Positions 46,016-55,300 of a stretch of DNA of 64,000 nucleotides are shown one piece after another. This DNA comes from Paenibacillus sp. BIC5C1. Its GTDB lineage: Bacteria > Bacillota > Bacilli > Paenibacillales > Paenibacillaceae. The stretch's first letter is position 1. Every line of letters begins with the position of its first letter. Under the pieces are notes generated by a model, which worked only from the letters and a program-made list of their open reading frames with translations, was not told the DNA's origin and did no database searches. The position numbers and the translations under genes were made by a program. The DNA lies in contig NZ_CP135922.1 of the NCBI RefSeq assembly GCF_032399705.1, forward strand, positions 1,178,001 through 1,242,000. Direction: 5' to 3'.

Positions 46016-47829
46016 GACCGTTTGCCGGATGGATAAGATCCCTATGGCTTAAGTTTCGTTCAAGGCTGCGTTCATCCAGAGTCAGCAGTATCCGCTTTAT
46101 TATTACGTGGTCCTTCTCTGTCTTCATTGTACTGGTGCTGACCATCATGGCGTTGCTGCTGCATGACAAATTCACGCAGGCCGCAGAGCGAAGTGCGGAG
46201 CTGACGACGAGACAGATCGTGGACCAGGTCAGTTACAATCTGGAGGATTATGTCCGCAGCATGTCGCATCTGTACCGAGCCATCGAAGAGCATATGCTGC
46301 GGGACGGCACGTGGGAAGGGGATCAGGTAGATAAACAGCTCGACACGCTGCTCAGCAGCCGTGAAGATATCATCTCGATTACGTTGTTGGATTCAACAGG
46401 GCATTTGCTCAAGAACAGACCTTCAGCTGAATTAAAACCGAGTGCGCATGTGACACAGCAAGGGTGGTTTCAATCTGCACTCCGAGTGCCGGATCACCTT
46501 AGTTTCTCTCTACCTCATATCCAGAACATGTACACAGGCCCATACAAATGGGTCGTTTCCATGAGCAAAGGCATCACCGTACGCCAAAATGGTCAGGATC
46601 GGCAGGTCATTTTGCTGGTGGATATCAACTTCAAACAAATGGACGAACTGAGCCGCCGGGTCAGTCTGGGGCAGCGGGGATACGTCTACATTATCGACGA
46701 AAGTGCAGGAAATATCGTCTACCATCCGCAGCAGCAATTAATGTATATGGGGCTCAAAAGTGAAAATATCGAACAGGCACTGGTTGCAACCGGCAGTTAT
46801 GAAGATGAGGCGGATGGGCAGAAAAGGTTGAATGCGGTCAAGTCTGTCGCCAATATCGGATGGAAAATTGTCGGTGTAGCTTACCTGGATGAGATCATGA
46901 CAACCCGCCAGGAGGTCAATGGATATCTCATTCGGGTACTGCTGGTTGTGCTGGTTCTGGTCATCCTTGTCTCGCTGTTCCTCTCTTCCAGTCTGACACG
47001 TCCAATCCGGCGTATGGAACGAAAGATGAAGGCAGTGGAGCGAGGGGATTTTAACGTGGAGCTACCTATCGAAGGGCCGCTGGAAGTGGAACGTTTATCC
47101 CGTCGTTTTAACCTGATGGTCTATAAAATCCGAACTTTGATGAATGAAATCATTCATGAACAGGAACAAAAGCGTCGTCTCGAACTGGAAGCTTTGCAGG
47201 CTCAGATCAATCCACATTTCCTATATAACACGTTGAATTCAGTTGTGCGTATGGTGGGCATGAGCCGGAATGAGGAAGTTATTACGATGATCACTTCGTT
47301 ATCCCGATTGTTTCGCATCAGTCTCAGTCAAGGCAAAACGATTATTACGGTTAGGGAAGAACTGGAGCACGCCCACCATTATCTGACGATTCAGCAGATG
47401 CGGTTCAAGCGCAAATTCAATTTTAGCATGAAGGCGGATGAAGATACGCTGGACTGCCTGACACTTAAGCTGGTGCTTCAGCCACTCATTGAAAATGCGA
47501 TCGTGCATGGCATTGAATATCATATGGACGAGGGATGTATTGAGATACGTGTATACCGGGAGGACGACAAGCTGGTATTTCGCATTACGGATAATGGGGT
47601 CGGCATGACAGAAGAGCAGTTGTCGAAACTTTTGATGGGCAGTCCTGTCGTGAAAAGTGGTGCAGGATCAGGTGTAGCTGTGCGCAATGTGCATGATCGG
47701 ATTCAGCTCTATTATGGCGAACTTTACGGTCTTGAATTCGAGAGTGAGCTGGAGGAAGGCACAACCGTCTGGATTCGGATTCCGATCCAATCGGAACGAG
47801 AGGAGGACGATGCACATGAAAGCGAATAA
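46012..47829 (+). CDS. Sensor histidine kinase (YesM type)
   Basis: 605 aa. A short basic N-terminus and first helix (about 28-48) are followed by an extracellular dCACHE-like sensor (about 50-300) and a second helix (about 305-330). HAMP (TRPIRRMERKMKAVERGDF) and the His_kinase H-box LQAQINPHFLYNTLNSVV come next. Then N-box PLIENAIVHGI, DNGVGM and GVAVRNVHDRI. Coupled to the regulator by an ATGA overlap. The next gene, a sugar-binding protein, begins inside its last codons and may present ligand to the kinase, as in three-component sugar sensors. Confidence 0.93.
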   Translation: MRPFAGWIRSLWLKFRSRLRSSRVSSIRFIITWSFSVFIVLVLTIMALLLHDKFTQAAERSAELTTRQIVDQVSYNLEDYVRSMSHLYRAIEEHMLRDGTWEGDQVDKQLDTLLSSREDIISITLLDSTGHLLKNRPSAELKPSAHVTQQGWFQSALRVPDHLSFSLPHIQNMYTGPYKWVVSMSKGITVRQNGQDRQVILLVDINFKQMDELSRRVSLGQRGYVYIIDESAGNIVYHPQQQLMYMGLKSENIEQALVATGSYEDEADGQKRLNAVKSVANIGWKIVGVAYLDEIMTTRQEVNGYLIRVLLVVLVLVILVSLFLSSSLTRPIRRMERKMKAVERGDFNVELPIEGPLEVERLSRRFNLMVYKIRTLMNEIIHEQEQKRRLELEALQAQINPHFLYNTLNSVVRMVGMSRNEEVITMITSLSRLFRISLSQGKTIITVREELEHAHHYLTIQQMRFKRKFNFSMKADEDTLDCLTLKLVLQPLIENAIVHGIEYHMDEGCIEIRVYREDDKLVFRITDNGVGMTEEQLSKLLMGSPVVKSGAGSGVAVRNVHDRIQLYYGELYGLEFESELEEGTTVWIRIPIQSEREEDDAHESE

Positions 47830-48994
47830 GATCAATGGAACGGAATGGATGGGGCATCTAGTTATGAAAATAAACCTCTGTCCTCGCGTGGGAATCATTC
47901 GGATGAGAGTTCTTCTCCTTCGTTATATGGCCATGATAGCAGCAACTTGCTGCCTGTTGTTATGTGTGGCGTGCGGCATGTCGAATGCTGAGCCAGCGGG
48001 ATCGCCGCCGCGTATTGCGCTGATTACGCCAGCAGGAACCGGAGAACTTGCAGAAGCGATACGTCTTGGGGCCGAAGCCGCTGCCAAAGAAGCGGGAGCG
48101 GAGCTTATTACGGTGGAGGCTTTTCCCTCAGAGGGGTTAACCTATGCGCCATCTAACCCCGATTTTACAGCAGGACAGGGAAAGGTCAAGCAAGAGCATT
48201 TGCAAAATGGGACTTATCTACTGAGCGAGCGTGAACAAGCTCAGGTGGATGCGGTATCGTTGGCAATGGAGCAGGGAGCATCGGCCCTGTTGATCGATCC
48301 CTTGAGTGAGAAGGCACTCAGTGACATCATTCAGAAGGCACAGACTAAGGATGCCAACGGAGTGATTATCCCCGTCATTTTGTTGAATGACGAGTTTCCT
48401 GTAAAAGGCATAACAAGTGTTATCTCAATAGATAACGTTGAGGCAGGACGGCAGGCGGGTCAGGCCATGGCTGTGCTTATGGGAGGACGAGGACGTGTAG
48501 CATTGCTTGGTCCTGATCCTGTAAATCCTGTTCTGATTAACCGGGAACAAGGGGTAGAGGAATCACTGGCTCAATACCCTGACATTCATGTGGAGGCTCA
48601 ATCGGTATGCAGTACCCGGGATGCTTGCTGGCAGGCGGCGAAGCAACTGCTTGATGAGCAGCAGGTGGACGGATTGATTGCCCTTCAGGAACCTGCTTCT
48701 CTGGGGGCAGCGGATGAACTGAATCGACGTACGTCCGAGAACAACGGGAACAAGGTGAAGATTGTGGGATTTGGCAGTGAACAGCAGCAGTTAGAGCAGT
48801 TACAGGAAGGCAGAATTCAACACTTGATCGTGCAAAACGGATTCAGCGCAGGTTATCTTGGTGTGAATCAGGCTGTTGCACGATTGAACAACCAACAGGT
48901 GCAAGCCAGGGTAACACTGGAAACGAAGCTGGTCAGTACGGACAATATGTTCTGGATGGATAATCAGAAGCTGCTGTTTCCTTTTGTACAGTGA
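47810..48994 (+). CDS. Sugar-binding protein of the sensory operon (RbsB/MglB-like)
   Basis: 394 aa from an ATG with GAGGAGG 3 bases upstream; a start at 47903 (MRVLLLRYMAMIA) gives a more normal signal peptide. The membrane or lipoprotein segment ends near CVACG. The mature part is a periplasmic-binding-protein type 1 fold: RIALITPAGTGELAEAIRLGAE, ALLIDPLSEKAL, then VISIDNVEAGRQAGQAM. It overlaps the kinase stop, is followed by mglBAC, and the operon thus carries two binding proteins. This one probably serves the sensor rather than transport (inference). Confidence 0.82.
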   Translation: MHMKANKINGTEWMGHLVMKINLCPRVGIIRMRVLLLRYMAMIAATCCLLLCVACGMSNAEPAGSPPRIALITPAGTGELAEAIRLGAEAAAKEAGAELITVEAFPSEGLTYAPSNPDFTAGQGKVKQEHLQNGTYLLSEREQAQVDAVSLAMEQGASALLIDPLSEKALSDIIQKAQTKDANGVIIPVILLNDEFPVKGITSVISIDNVEAGRQAGQAMAVLMGGRGRVALLGPDPVNPVLINREQGVEESLAQYPDIHVEAQSVCSTRDACWQAAKQLLDEQQVDGLIALQEPASLGAADELNRRTSENNGNKVKIVGFGSEQQQLEQLQEGRIQHLIVQNGFSAGYLGVNQAVARLNNQQVQARVTLETKLVSTDNMFWMDNQKLLFPFVQ

Positions 48995-49051
48995 AAATTC
49001 AATTGAGGAAGATTTCGATAAAACAGAGGAAGATATTGTATTCGAATTTAT

Positions 49052-49065
49052 TGTAAACCCTTTCA
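49052..49065 (+). promoter_or_regulatory. cre-like (CcpA) site before mglB
   Basis: TGTAAACCCTTTCA matches 13 of 14 positions of the CcpA consensus, 50 bp before the mglB start. Confidence 0.45.
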
Positions 49066-49115
49066 TAATAAAGACATCGGTAAAGCCGAATGAACTTGGG
49101 GGAGGTCATTAGGAT

Positions 49116-50177
49116 ATGAAGAAAACGTGGATGACATTGTTGCTTACAGCGTGTATGGTTGCGGCGGCGGGGTGCAGCAGTGGCGGAGACAGTGCAGGCG
49201 GAAGTACAGGAACAGATACAGGAGGTCAGACGGCCGCAGGAACGGAAACGCCGAAGATTGGCGTGGCGATCTACAAGTTTGATGACACGTTCATGACGGG
49301 TGTACGGAATGCGATGACCGCAGCAGCGGAAGGCAAAGCCACACTCGATATCGTGGATAGCCAGAACGCACAGCCGACCCAGAATGAGAAAGTCGATCTG
49401 TTTGTATCCAAGAAGTACAACGCAATGGCCGTGAACCCGGTTGACCGGACCGCAGCAGGTGTCATTATTGACAAAGCCAAAGCGGCCAGCATTCCGGTGG
49501 TCTTCCTGAACCGTGAGCCAGTTGCTGAGGACATGAACAAGTGGGATAAAGTTTATTACGTTGGAGCCAAGGCGGAAGAGTCCGGCACGATCTCCGGTCA
49601 ACTCATTGTGGATTACTGGATGGCCCACCCGGAAGCAGATAAAAACGGGGATGGTAAACTGCAATACGTCATGCTGAAAGGCGAGCCTGGCCACCAGGAT
49701 GCTGAGCTGCGGACTAAATATTCCGTACAGGCAATTCAGGATGCCGGTATTGAAGTGGAAGCATTGGCGGAAGACACGGCGATGTGGGATCGGGTCAAAG
49801 GCCAGGAGAAAATGCAGGCGTTCCTTGCCTCCCACGGAGACAAAATTGAAGCGGTATTGGCTAACAATGATGACATGGCACTTGGAGCCATTGAAGCGTT
49901 AAAAGCAGCGGGATACTTCAAGGACGGCAAAATGATGCCTGTTGTCGGCGTGGATGCAACTGCTCCGGCCATTCAGGCCCTTCAGGACGGAACGATGCTG
50001 GGCACGGTGTTGAATGATGCCAAGAACCAGGGCGCAGCAACGGTTGCACTCGCTTCCGTACTTGCGAAGGGTGAGACGCCAACAAAGGAAAACACGGGTT
50101 ATGACATTACGGATGGCAAGTACGTCTGGATTGCCTACAAAAAAATTACGAAAGACAACATTGCCGACGCCCAATAA
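49116..50177 (+). CDS. mglB: Galactose/glucose-binding lipoprotein (MglB)
   Basis: 353 aa. Signal peptide with lipobox AAAGC (Cys20) and a Gly/Ser/Thr linker. It has the family-specific calcium-binding loop DKNGDGKLQYVMLKGEPGHQD, KVDLFVSKKYNAMAVNPVD in the N-lobe, then ANNDDMALGAIEAL and VVGVDATAPAI in the C-lobe. These are MglB hallmarks. AGGAGG-like GGGGGAGG lies about 10 bases before the ATG. First gene of mglBAC. A stem-loop with a T-run after it likely keeps the binding protein more abundant than the other subunits. Confidence 0.93.
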   Translation: MKKTWMTLLLTACMVAAAGCSSGGDSAGGSTGTDTGGQTAAGTETPKIGVAIYKFDDTFMTGVRNAMTAAAEGKATLDIVDSQNAQPTQNEKVDLFVSKKYNAMAVNPVDRTAAGVIIDKAKAASIPVVFLNREPVAEDMNKWDKVYYVGAKAEESGTISGQLIVDYWMAHPEADKNGDGKLQYVMLKGEPGHQDAELRTKYSVQAIQDAGIEVEALAEDTAMWDRVKGQEKMQAFLASHGDKIEAVLANNDDMALGAIEALKAAGYFKDGKMMPVVGVDATAPAIQALQDGTMLGTVLNDAKNQGAATVALASVLAKGETPTKENTGYDITDGKYVWIAYKKITKDNIADAQ

Positions 50178-50190
50178 CAGCAGCAAACAG

Positions 50191-50222
50191 GGACGTCCGT
50201 CATGAGATGGCGTCCTTTTTTT
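50191..50222 (+). terminator. Stem-loop with T-run between mglB and mglA
   Basis: GGACG(TCCGTCATGAGATGG)CGTCC followed by seven T. The operon continues, so it is probably a partial terminator. Confidence 0.6.
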
Positions 50223-50250
50223 GCGGGTTTACGGAAGGGGAGGATGAAAG

Positions 50251-51756
50251 ATGGAATCACCTTACCTGCTGGAGATGGACGGAATATCCAAAGCATTTCC
50301 AGGTGTGCAGGCACTAAGTCAGGTCACATTGAAGGTAAAGCCGGGTACAGTTCATGCGCTGATGGGAGAGAACGGAGCGGGCAAATCCACGCTGATGAAA
50401 TGTCTATTCGGTATGTATCGCCCGGATGAGGGGACGATTCGGATTGAAGGCAATGAGGTGGACATTCCGAGTTCGAAAGCGGCGCTTCAGCATGGCATAT
50501 CGATGATTCATCAGGAGCTGAACCCGGTGCCGCATCGGCCAGTGATGGAGAACATCTGGCTGGGACGGTTTCCCATGAGGGGGTTGTTGGTGGATGAGAA
50601 GCGAATGTATGCCGATACACTGGCCCTGTTCAATGACCTGAATCTGGACATTGATCCAAAGGCTCAGGCGGGGACTTTATCCGTTTCCAAAATACAGTCG
50701 ATGGAAATCGCCAAAGCGGTCTCTTTTCAATCCAAAGTTATTGTGATGGATGAGCCAACGTCCTCGCTCACGGGCAAGGAAGTGGACCAGCTCTTCGCCA
50801 TTATTAATCAGCTTCGCAGTCGCGGGGTTTCTATTATCTACATCTCGCACAAGATGGAGGAAATTCTGACAATCTCGGATGAGGTCACGATTATGCGGGA
50901 TGGTTTTGTGGTCGGTACCTGGGATGCTGCTGATTTAACGACCGATCTGATCATTACCCGCATGGTTGGACGTGATCTGGATGAACGGTTCCCGGAACGG
51001 ACGAACGTACCAGGAGAAGTGATTTTGAAGGCTGAAGGCTTAACCTCCAGCCAGCCGAATTCGTTCCGTGATGTGACGTTTGAATTGAGGAAAGGCGAAG
51101 TACTTGGGATCGGCGGCCTTGTTGGGGCACAGCGGACGGAATTAATCGAGTCATTGTTCGGCTTGCGCGGACTTGCATCAGGGACAATTTCAATTCATGG
51201 ACGCAAGGTAAAGATCAAGTCACCTGCCGCAGCAAAGCGTCATAACATTGCCCTGCTGACCGAAGAACGAAGAGTCACGGGAATTTTTCCGGTGCTGTCT
51301 GTATATGAAAATACGATTATTGCGAGTCTCGGACGTTACCAAAATCGTATTGGTCTGTTAGATGAGAAGAAAGGCCGAGATGAGGCACGCGAGCAAACAC
51401 AGAAGTTCAGAACTAAAACGCCTTCAGTTAACACGCTGATTCGCAACCTTTCCGGTGGTAATCAACAGAAGGTACTTCTGGCAAGATGGTTGTTAACTGA
51501 CCCGGAAATTCTACTGCTCGATGAACCGACACGTGGGATTGATGTAGGTGCCAAATTTGAAATCTACACCATTATTACGGAACTGGCCCGCCAGGGCAAA
51601 AGCATTATTATGATCAGCTCGGAGATGCCCGAACTGCTGGGCATGTCGGATCGAATTATGGTCATGAGCGAAGGACGGCTCACCGGAATTGTGGACGGAG
51701 CCGAGGCAACAGAGCAGGATATCATGAGGCTGGCCGCACAGCAGCGGATGGCTTAG
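50251..51756 (+). CDS. mglA: Sugar ABC transporter ATP-binding protein (MglA)
   Basis: 501 aa, two fused ATPase domains as in Ara/Rib/Mgl transporters. The first has Walker A GENGAGKSTLMK, a signature in AGTLSVSKIQSMEI (degenerate, as usual) and Walker B VIVMDEPTSSLT. The second has a degenerate Walker A (GGLVGAQRTELIE), signature LSGGNQQK and Walker B LLLDEPTRGID. AAGGGGAGG precedes the ATG. It drives galactose-type import with the MglC membrane protein. Confidence 0.94.
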   Translation: MESPYLLEMDGISKAFPGVQALSQVTLKVKPGTVHALMGENGAGKSTLMKCLFGMYRPDEGTIRIEGNEVDIPSSKAALQHGISMIHQELNPVPHRPVMENIWLGRFPMRGLLVDEKRMYADTLALFNDLNLDIDPKAQAGTLSVSKIQSMEIAKAVSFQSKVIVMDEPTSSLTGKEVDQLFAIINQLRSRGVSIIYISHKMEEILTISDEVTIMRDGFVVGTWDAADLTTDLIITRMVGRDLDERFPERTNVPGEVILKAEGLTSSQPNSFRDVTFELRKGEVLGIGGLVGAQRTELIESLFGLRGLASGTISIHGRKVKIKSPAAAKRHNIALLTEERRVTGIFPVLSVYENTIIASLGRYQNRIGLLDEKKGRDEAREQTQKFRTKTPSVNTLIRNLSGGNQQKVLLARWLLTDPEILLLDEPTRGIDVGAKFEIYTIITELARQGKSIIMISSEMPELLGMSDRIMVMSEGRLTGIVDGAEATEQDIMRLAAQQRMA

Positions 51757-51770
51757 TCAGGAGGGAACAT

Positions 51771-52790
51771 ATGAATACACAGGTTATCAATCAGGTGAAG
51801 CAGTATGTGGCGCAGCGCGCGATCTTTATTGTGCTGATCCTGCTCGTCATCGGCATTGCCATTGCCGATCCGCATTTTCTTGCTTTCTCTACACTTCGGG
51901 ATATATTACAACAGTCCTCCACACGGGCCATCATTGCGCTGGGGGCGGCGTTTATCCTCGTAACGGGCGGGGTCGATTTGTCGGCAGGGCGGGTTGTTGG
52001 GCTAACGGCTGTTGTATCGGCATCCATGCTGCAGATCGACGAATATGCCAATCGGTTCTTTCCTGATCTTCCACATTTATGGGTGGGATTGCCGATCGTC
52101 ATCGGGATCATCGCAGGCTTGGCAGTGGGTCTCGTCAACGGCATCATTGTAGCCAAATTACATGTTCCACCCTTTATCGCGACACTGGGCACGATGGTTG
52201 CGGTATACGGTCTGAATTCGATTTATTTTGATACAGAGCCGAATCAGTCACAACCCATTGGAGGACTGAGACCCGATTTTACCGTTATTGGTTCCGGTTA
52301 CATTGATCTTGGCGGTGGTTATTCCATTCCGTATATCGTATTAATTGCTGTAGCGGTTGCGCTGATCTGCTGGGTCGTCTTCAACAAGACCCGCCTCGGG
52401 AAGAACATGTATGCCATCGGTGGCAACATTCAGGCTGCGCATGTGTCCGGTATTCATGTAGCCCGCAACCTGATTGTGTTGTATGCCATTGCAGGTGCAT
52501 TGTATGGACTGGGCGGTGTGCTGGAAGCCGCACGTACGGGCGGGGCAACGAACAATTACGGCAATATGTATGAGTTGGATGCGATTGCGGCCTGTGTCGT
52601 GGGGGGCGTCTCCACTGCGGGTGGTATTGGTACGGTGCCCGGAGTCATGGCAGGGGTGCTGATCTTTGGAGTCATCAACTATGGTCTGACCTTTATCGGT
52701 GTAAGTCCTTACTGGCAGCTGATTATTAAAGGGTTGATTATTGTGGCTGCGGTGGCATTTGATATCCGCAAGTATATGGCGAAAAAATAA
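51771..52790 (+). CDS. mglC: Sugar ABC transporter permease (MglC)
   Basis: 339 aa with about ten membrane helices. The conserved GAAFILVTGGVDLSAGRVVGL and PPFIATLGTMVAVYGL are family signatures, as is NPI-type AARTGGATNNYGNMYELDAIAACVVGGVSTAGG. AGGAGGGAAC precedes the ATG 14 bp after mglA. It ends at a strong terminator. Confidence 0.94.
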   Translation: MNTQVINQVKQYVAQRAIFIVLILLVIGIAIADPHFLAFSTLRDILQQSSTRAIIALGAAFILVTGGVDLSAGRVVGLTAVVSASMLQIDEYANRFFPDLPHLWVGLPIVIGIIAGLAVGLVNGIIVAKLHVPPFIATLGTMVAVYGLNSIYFDTEPNQSQPIGGLRPDFTVIGSGYIDLGGGYSIPYIVLIAVAVALICWVVFNKTRLGKNMYAIGGNIQAAHVSGIHVARNLIVLYAIAGALYGLGGVLEAARTGGATNNYGNMYELDAIAACVVGGVSTAGGIGTVPGVMAGVLIFGVINYGLTFIGVSPYWQLIIKGLIIVAAVAFDIRKYMAKK

Positions 52791-52807
52791 AAATGTAGTA
52801 ATGAAGC

Positions 52808-52850
52808 AAAAAGCCAGCTTCCTGAAATGACAGGGGAAGCTGGCTTTTTG
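52808..52850 (+). terminator. Terminator of the mgl operon
   Basis: AAAAAGCCAGCTTCC pairs with GGAAGCTGGCTTTTT. Confidence 0.88.
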
Positions 52851-52863
52851 CTTGTTTGCTCTT

Positions 52864-53199
52864 TTAATGAAATGTAACCCATATTATACCGTAAAGTGGA
52901 AAGATCATAACGCTAAAGATCAGCATGAAACCACCGACCTTGTAGGCTACTTTTGTACCAAAGTGAGAATGATATTTGCGTGCGATCAAAACGGAAGATA
53001 ACCAAAAGATTATAGCTACCATAAAGGGAATGTGAAATCCTTGATGACCATTGCTATAGATAGGCAAGTTCAGTAGATTAAACAAATAGTGGCTGATTTG
53101 TACCTTTTCTGCTCCCCAACCATAATTAAAGGCAAACCCCATAGCGAGCACAAGCAGAGAAAGTGTCCCGATGCCCAAAGGTTTTCTTTGTTTTATCAT
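52864..53199 (-). CDS. Small membrane protein, function unknown
   Basis: 111 aa with about three hydrophobic segments (residues 10-27, 57-75 and 88-108) and a basic N-terminus (MIKQRKPLGIG). GGAGGGAT precedes the ATG. It is convergent with mglC. I recognise no family; the HSHFGTKVAYKVGG loop is the only feature between helices 2 and 3. Confidence 0.6.
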   Translation of the reverse strand: MIKQRKPLGIGTLSLLVLAMGFAFNYGWGAEKVQISHYLFNLLNLPIYSNGHQGFHIPFMVAIIFWLSSVLIARKYHSHFGTKVAYKVGGFMLIFSVMIFPLYGIIWVTFH

Positions 53200-53347
53200 G
53201 CTTATCCCTCCATAACCAAGGTGATATCCTAAATAAATCCATTAATGTATTTTAACACAGTGTTGATCAATGTGATAGGAGGATTATTTCGTAATATGCA
53301 CTTTCCTATAAACCGTTTGTCCTATTTTAATTATAAATTTATACATT

Positions 53348-53458
53348 CATGTGAATTTGACAAGCCTCCAATAATCGACAACATCAGCTAATCATAACCG
53401 ATATAATACATGTAAATAGGATCTGGATATGAGAATTATGTCAAAGGGGGCGAGGCTG
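53348..53458 (+). repeat. ~110-bp upstream repeat, copy A (before the GGDEF-kinase)
   Basis: From CATGTGAATTTGAC through the TATAAT-containing GATATAATACATG to AAAGGGGGCGAGG. It aligns with 55190-55300 at about 90 percent or better over ~110 bp, with eight or nine substitutions and one inserted G. It contains the probable promoter and ribosome site of the following gene. Confidence 0.85.
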
Positions 53459-53459
53459 T

Positions 53460-55055
53460 TTGCTGAGTTACACGATGAAAATGGTTATTTTCCCGCTAGG
53501 ATGTCTGCTTGTTATACTGTCCTCTTATTTTCTAGGGCTTACTTCCCACCTTGTGTTAATGATATGTGCTGGTGCGTTATTTGTGGCAAGTGTGTATAAG
53601 GAAAAACAGTATCCGGTATTGCGTAACTTTCATTGGATCTTTCTTGGCATATTCCATTATTTCAGTGAACTTAACTGGTGCAATATGTTGTATTACCTGC
53701 TCATCATGTCGATGATTCAGGATAAACAGCGGATTACGCAGACGTTACCCATTTCAATGTTGATTGTTTTTGAATATACCGTGATTCGGCTATCGTATGT
53801 GACGATAGATACATATAGTTTGCTAGTGTCGATATTTGACATGTTAACTGCAATTGTCATTATCTTTTTGTATCATACCTTGCTTAACAGCGAAGCAGAG
53901 AAGCGCAGACTTCGGGAGGAAAATCATTTTCTAACCCTTCATGATCCGCTCACTGGATTGCTGAATTACGAGGGATATATGAACATACTGAAGAAGACAG
54001 TGGACGAGCAACCATCTTTTTTGCTGATTATCATGAACATTCAGAATTTCAATGGATTTGATAAAGAGGTTGAAGACAACTGGAGTCATGTAATCAAAGC
54101 GACAGGCGAGAGTGTTTTGAAACAGTTTGCAGATGCATATGGCATATCTCGGTATGCGGGGGATCGTTATGCTGTCGTTTTGCCTGAAATACAAAATATC
54201 GAAGAACGCATGGCGTTACTGCTGTCCGGGGAGTTAAGGGGCTTACAAATAAACTACAGCATATCCCTATATCCTGGAATGTCCGAGACGTTGCAACACT
54301 TTATCGCGGTGTCGGAGGAGAGGATGTTGCAGCAGCAGCGCAGCAAATGGTTAAAAAACGGAGAGGAGGTCTTCCGTTCCGAAAGACTTCGGGCTGTTGG
54401 TGAGTTAGCCGCGGGCATGGCTCATGAAATTCGCAACCCCCTGACTGCCATTCGTGGTTTCCTGCAGCTTTCTCGGGGACAGGCCTTCAATATCGCTCCA
54501 TGGTATGAGGTCATTATGGGTGAGATCACACGGGTAACAGAGCTGACGGCTGAGTTTTTACAGTTCTCCAAGCCGCATGCCAATCACATGAAACCTGAAC
54601 GAGTAGAGCTGTGTCTTGAACGGGTCATGTCGTTAACCGGATCGGATGCAGCATCACGGGGGCATCGAATTACACTGGAGATGACAGGTGAGTCGGTCGT
54701 GGTCAATATGGATCGGGACAAGATCGTACAGGTTCTGATTAATCTGATTCGTAATGCTTTTGAAGCGATGGAAGATCCGGGTGAAGTGCATATTGATTTG
54801 CATCATGATGGTGAGAAGGCGCTTATCTCGATTACCGATACGGGCAGCGGTATCCCTGAGAACTCTCTGGTGACGATCTTTAATCCATTTTATACGACAA
54901 AGGAAGAAGGTACAGGACTTGGACTGGCACTCTGTCAGAAAATCGCTCAGGATCATCATGGCAAAATTACCGTTCATAGTGAAATGGGGATTGGCTCTAC
55001 ATTTACCCTTCATTTACCAACAAATAAAAACGCTGAACTGCTCCCCGTCAAGTAG
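53460..55055 (+). CDS. Histidine kinase with membrane sensor and degenerate GGDEF domain
   Basis: 531 aa from a TTG with AAAGGGGG about 8 bases upstream. Five or six membrane helices (about 1-150), then a GGDEF-like domain (about 160-290) starting HDPLTGLLNYEGY but with RYAGDRYAV in place of the catalytic GGDEF motif. The HisKA H-box follows (AAGMAHEIRNPLTAIRGFL, about residue 320), then N-box NLIRNAFEAM, DTGSGI and GTGLGLALC. The diguanylate-cyclase site is lost, so this domain probably binds a ligand. The kinase core resembles sporulation-type KinA/B kinases. No cognate regulator is adjacent. Confidence 0.85.
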   Translation: MLSYTMKMVIFPLGCLLVILSSYFLGLTSHLVLMICAGALFVASVYKEKQYPVLRNFHWIFLGIFHYFSELNWCNMLYYLLIMSMIQDKQRITQTLPISMLIVFEYTVIRLSYVTIDTYSLLVSIFDMLTAIVIIFLYHTLLNSEAEKRRLREENHFLTLHDPLTGLLNYEGYMNILKKTVDEQPSFLLIIMNIQNFNGFDKEVEDNWSHVIKATGESVLKQFADAYGISRYAGDRYAVVLPEIQNIEERMALLLSGELRGLQINYSISLYPGMSETLQHFIAVSEERMLQQQRSKWLKNGEEVFRSERLRAVGELAAGMAHEIRNPLTAIRGFLQLSRGQAFNIAPWYEVIMGEITRVTELTAEFLQFSKPHANHMKPERVELCLERVMSLTGSDAASRGHRITLEMTGESVVVNMDRDKIVQVLINLIRNAFEAMEDPGEVHIDLHHDGEKALISITDTGSGIPENSLVTIFNPFYTTKEEGTGLGLALCQKIAQDHHGKITVHSEMGIGSTFTLHLPTNKNAELLPVK

Positions 55056-55086
55056 ACCGTTTAATAAACAAAAAAATGGATCGTTT

Positions 55087-55126
55087 AGAAACCTTAGCTC
55101 GGATGACATGCTAAGGTTTCTTGTTA
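55087..55126 (+). terminator. Terminator after the GGDEF-kinase gene
   Basis: A perfect 12-bp inverted repeat, AGAAACCTTAGC/GCTAAGGTTTCT (55087-55098, 55110-55121), with a short T-rich tail. Confidence 0.75.
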
Positions 55127-55189
55127 TGCTGATCTTTGGCGAAGCTTTTTCAGCGTACTTGCGGATCATCTTATTCTCAGCGACATATC

Positions 55190-55300
55190 CATGTGAATTT
55201 GACGAGCCTCCAAATATCGACAACATCAGCTAATCGTGATCGATATAATACATGTAAATAGGATCCGAATATGAGAATTATGTCAAAGGGGGGCGATGCT
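55190..55300 (+). repeat. ~110-bp upstream repeat, copy B (before lpxC)
   Basis: A near copy of 53348-53458 ending in AAAGGGGGGCGATGCT directly before the lpxC start. The -10-like TATAAT, the TAAATAGGATC block and the ribosome site are conserved, so the lpx genes appear to be driven by a duplicate of the kinase promoter region. Confidence 0.85.
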
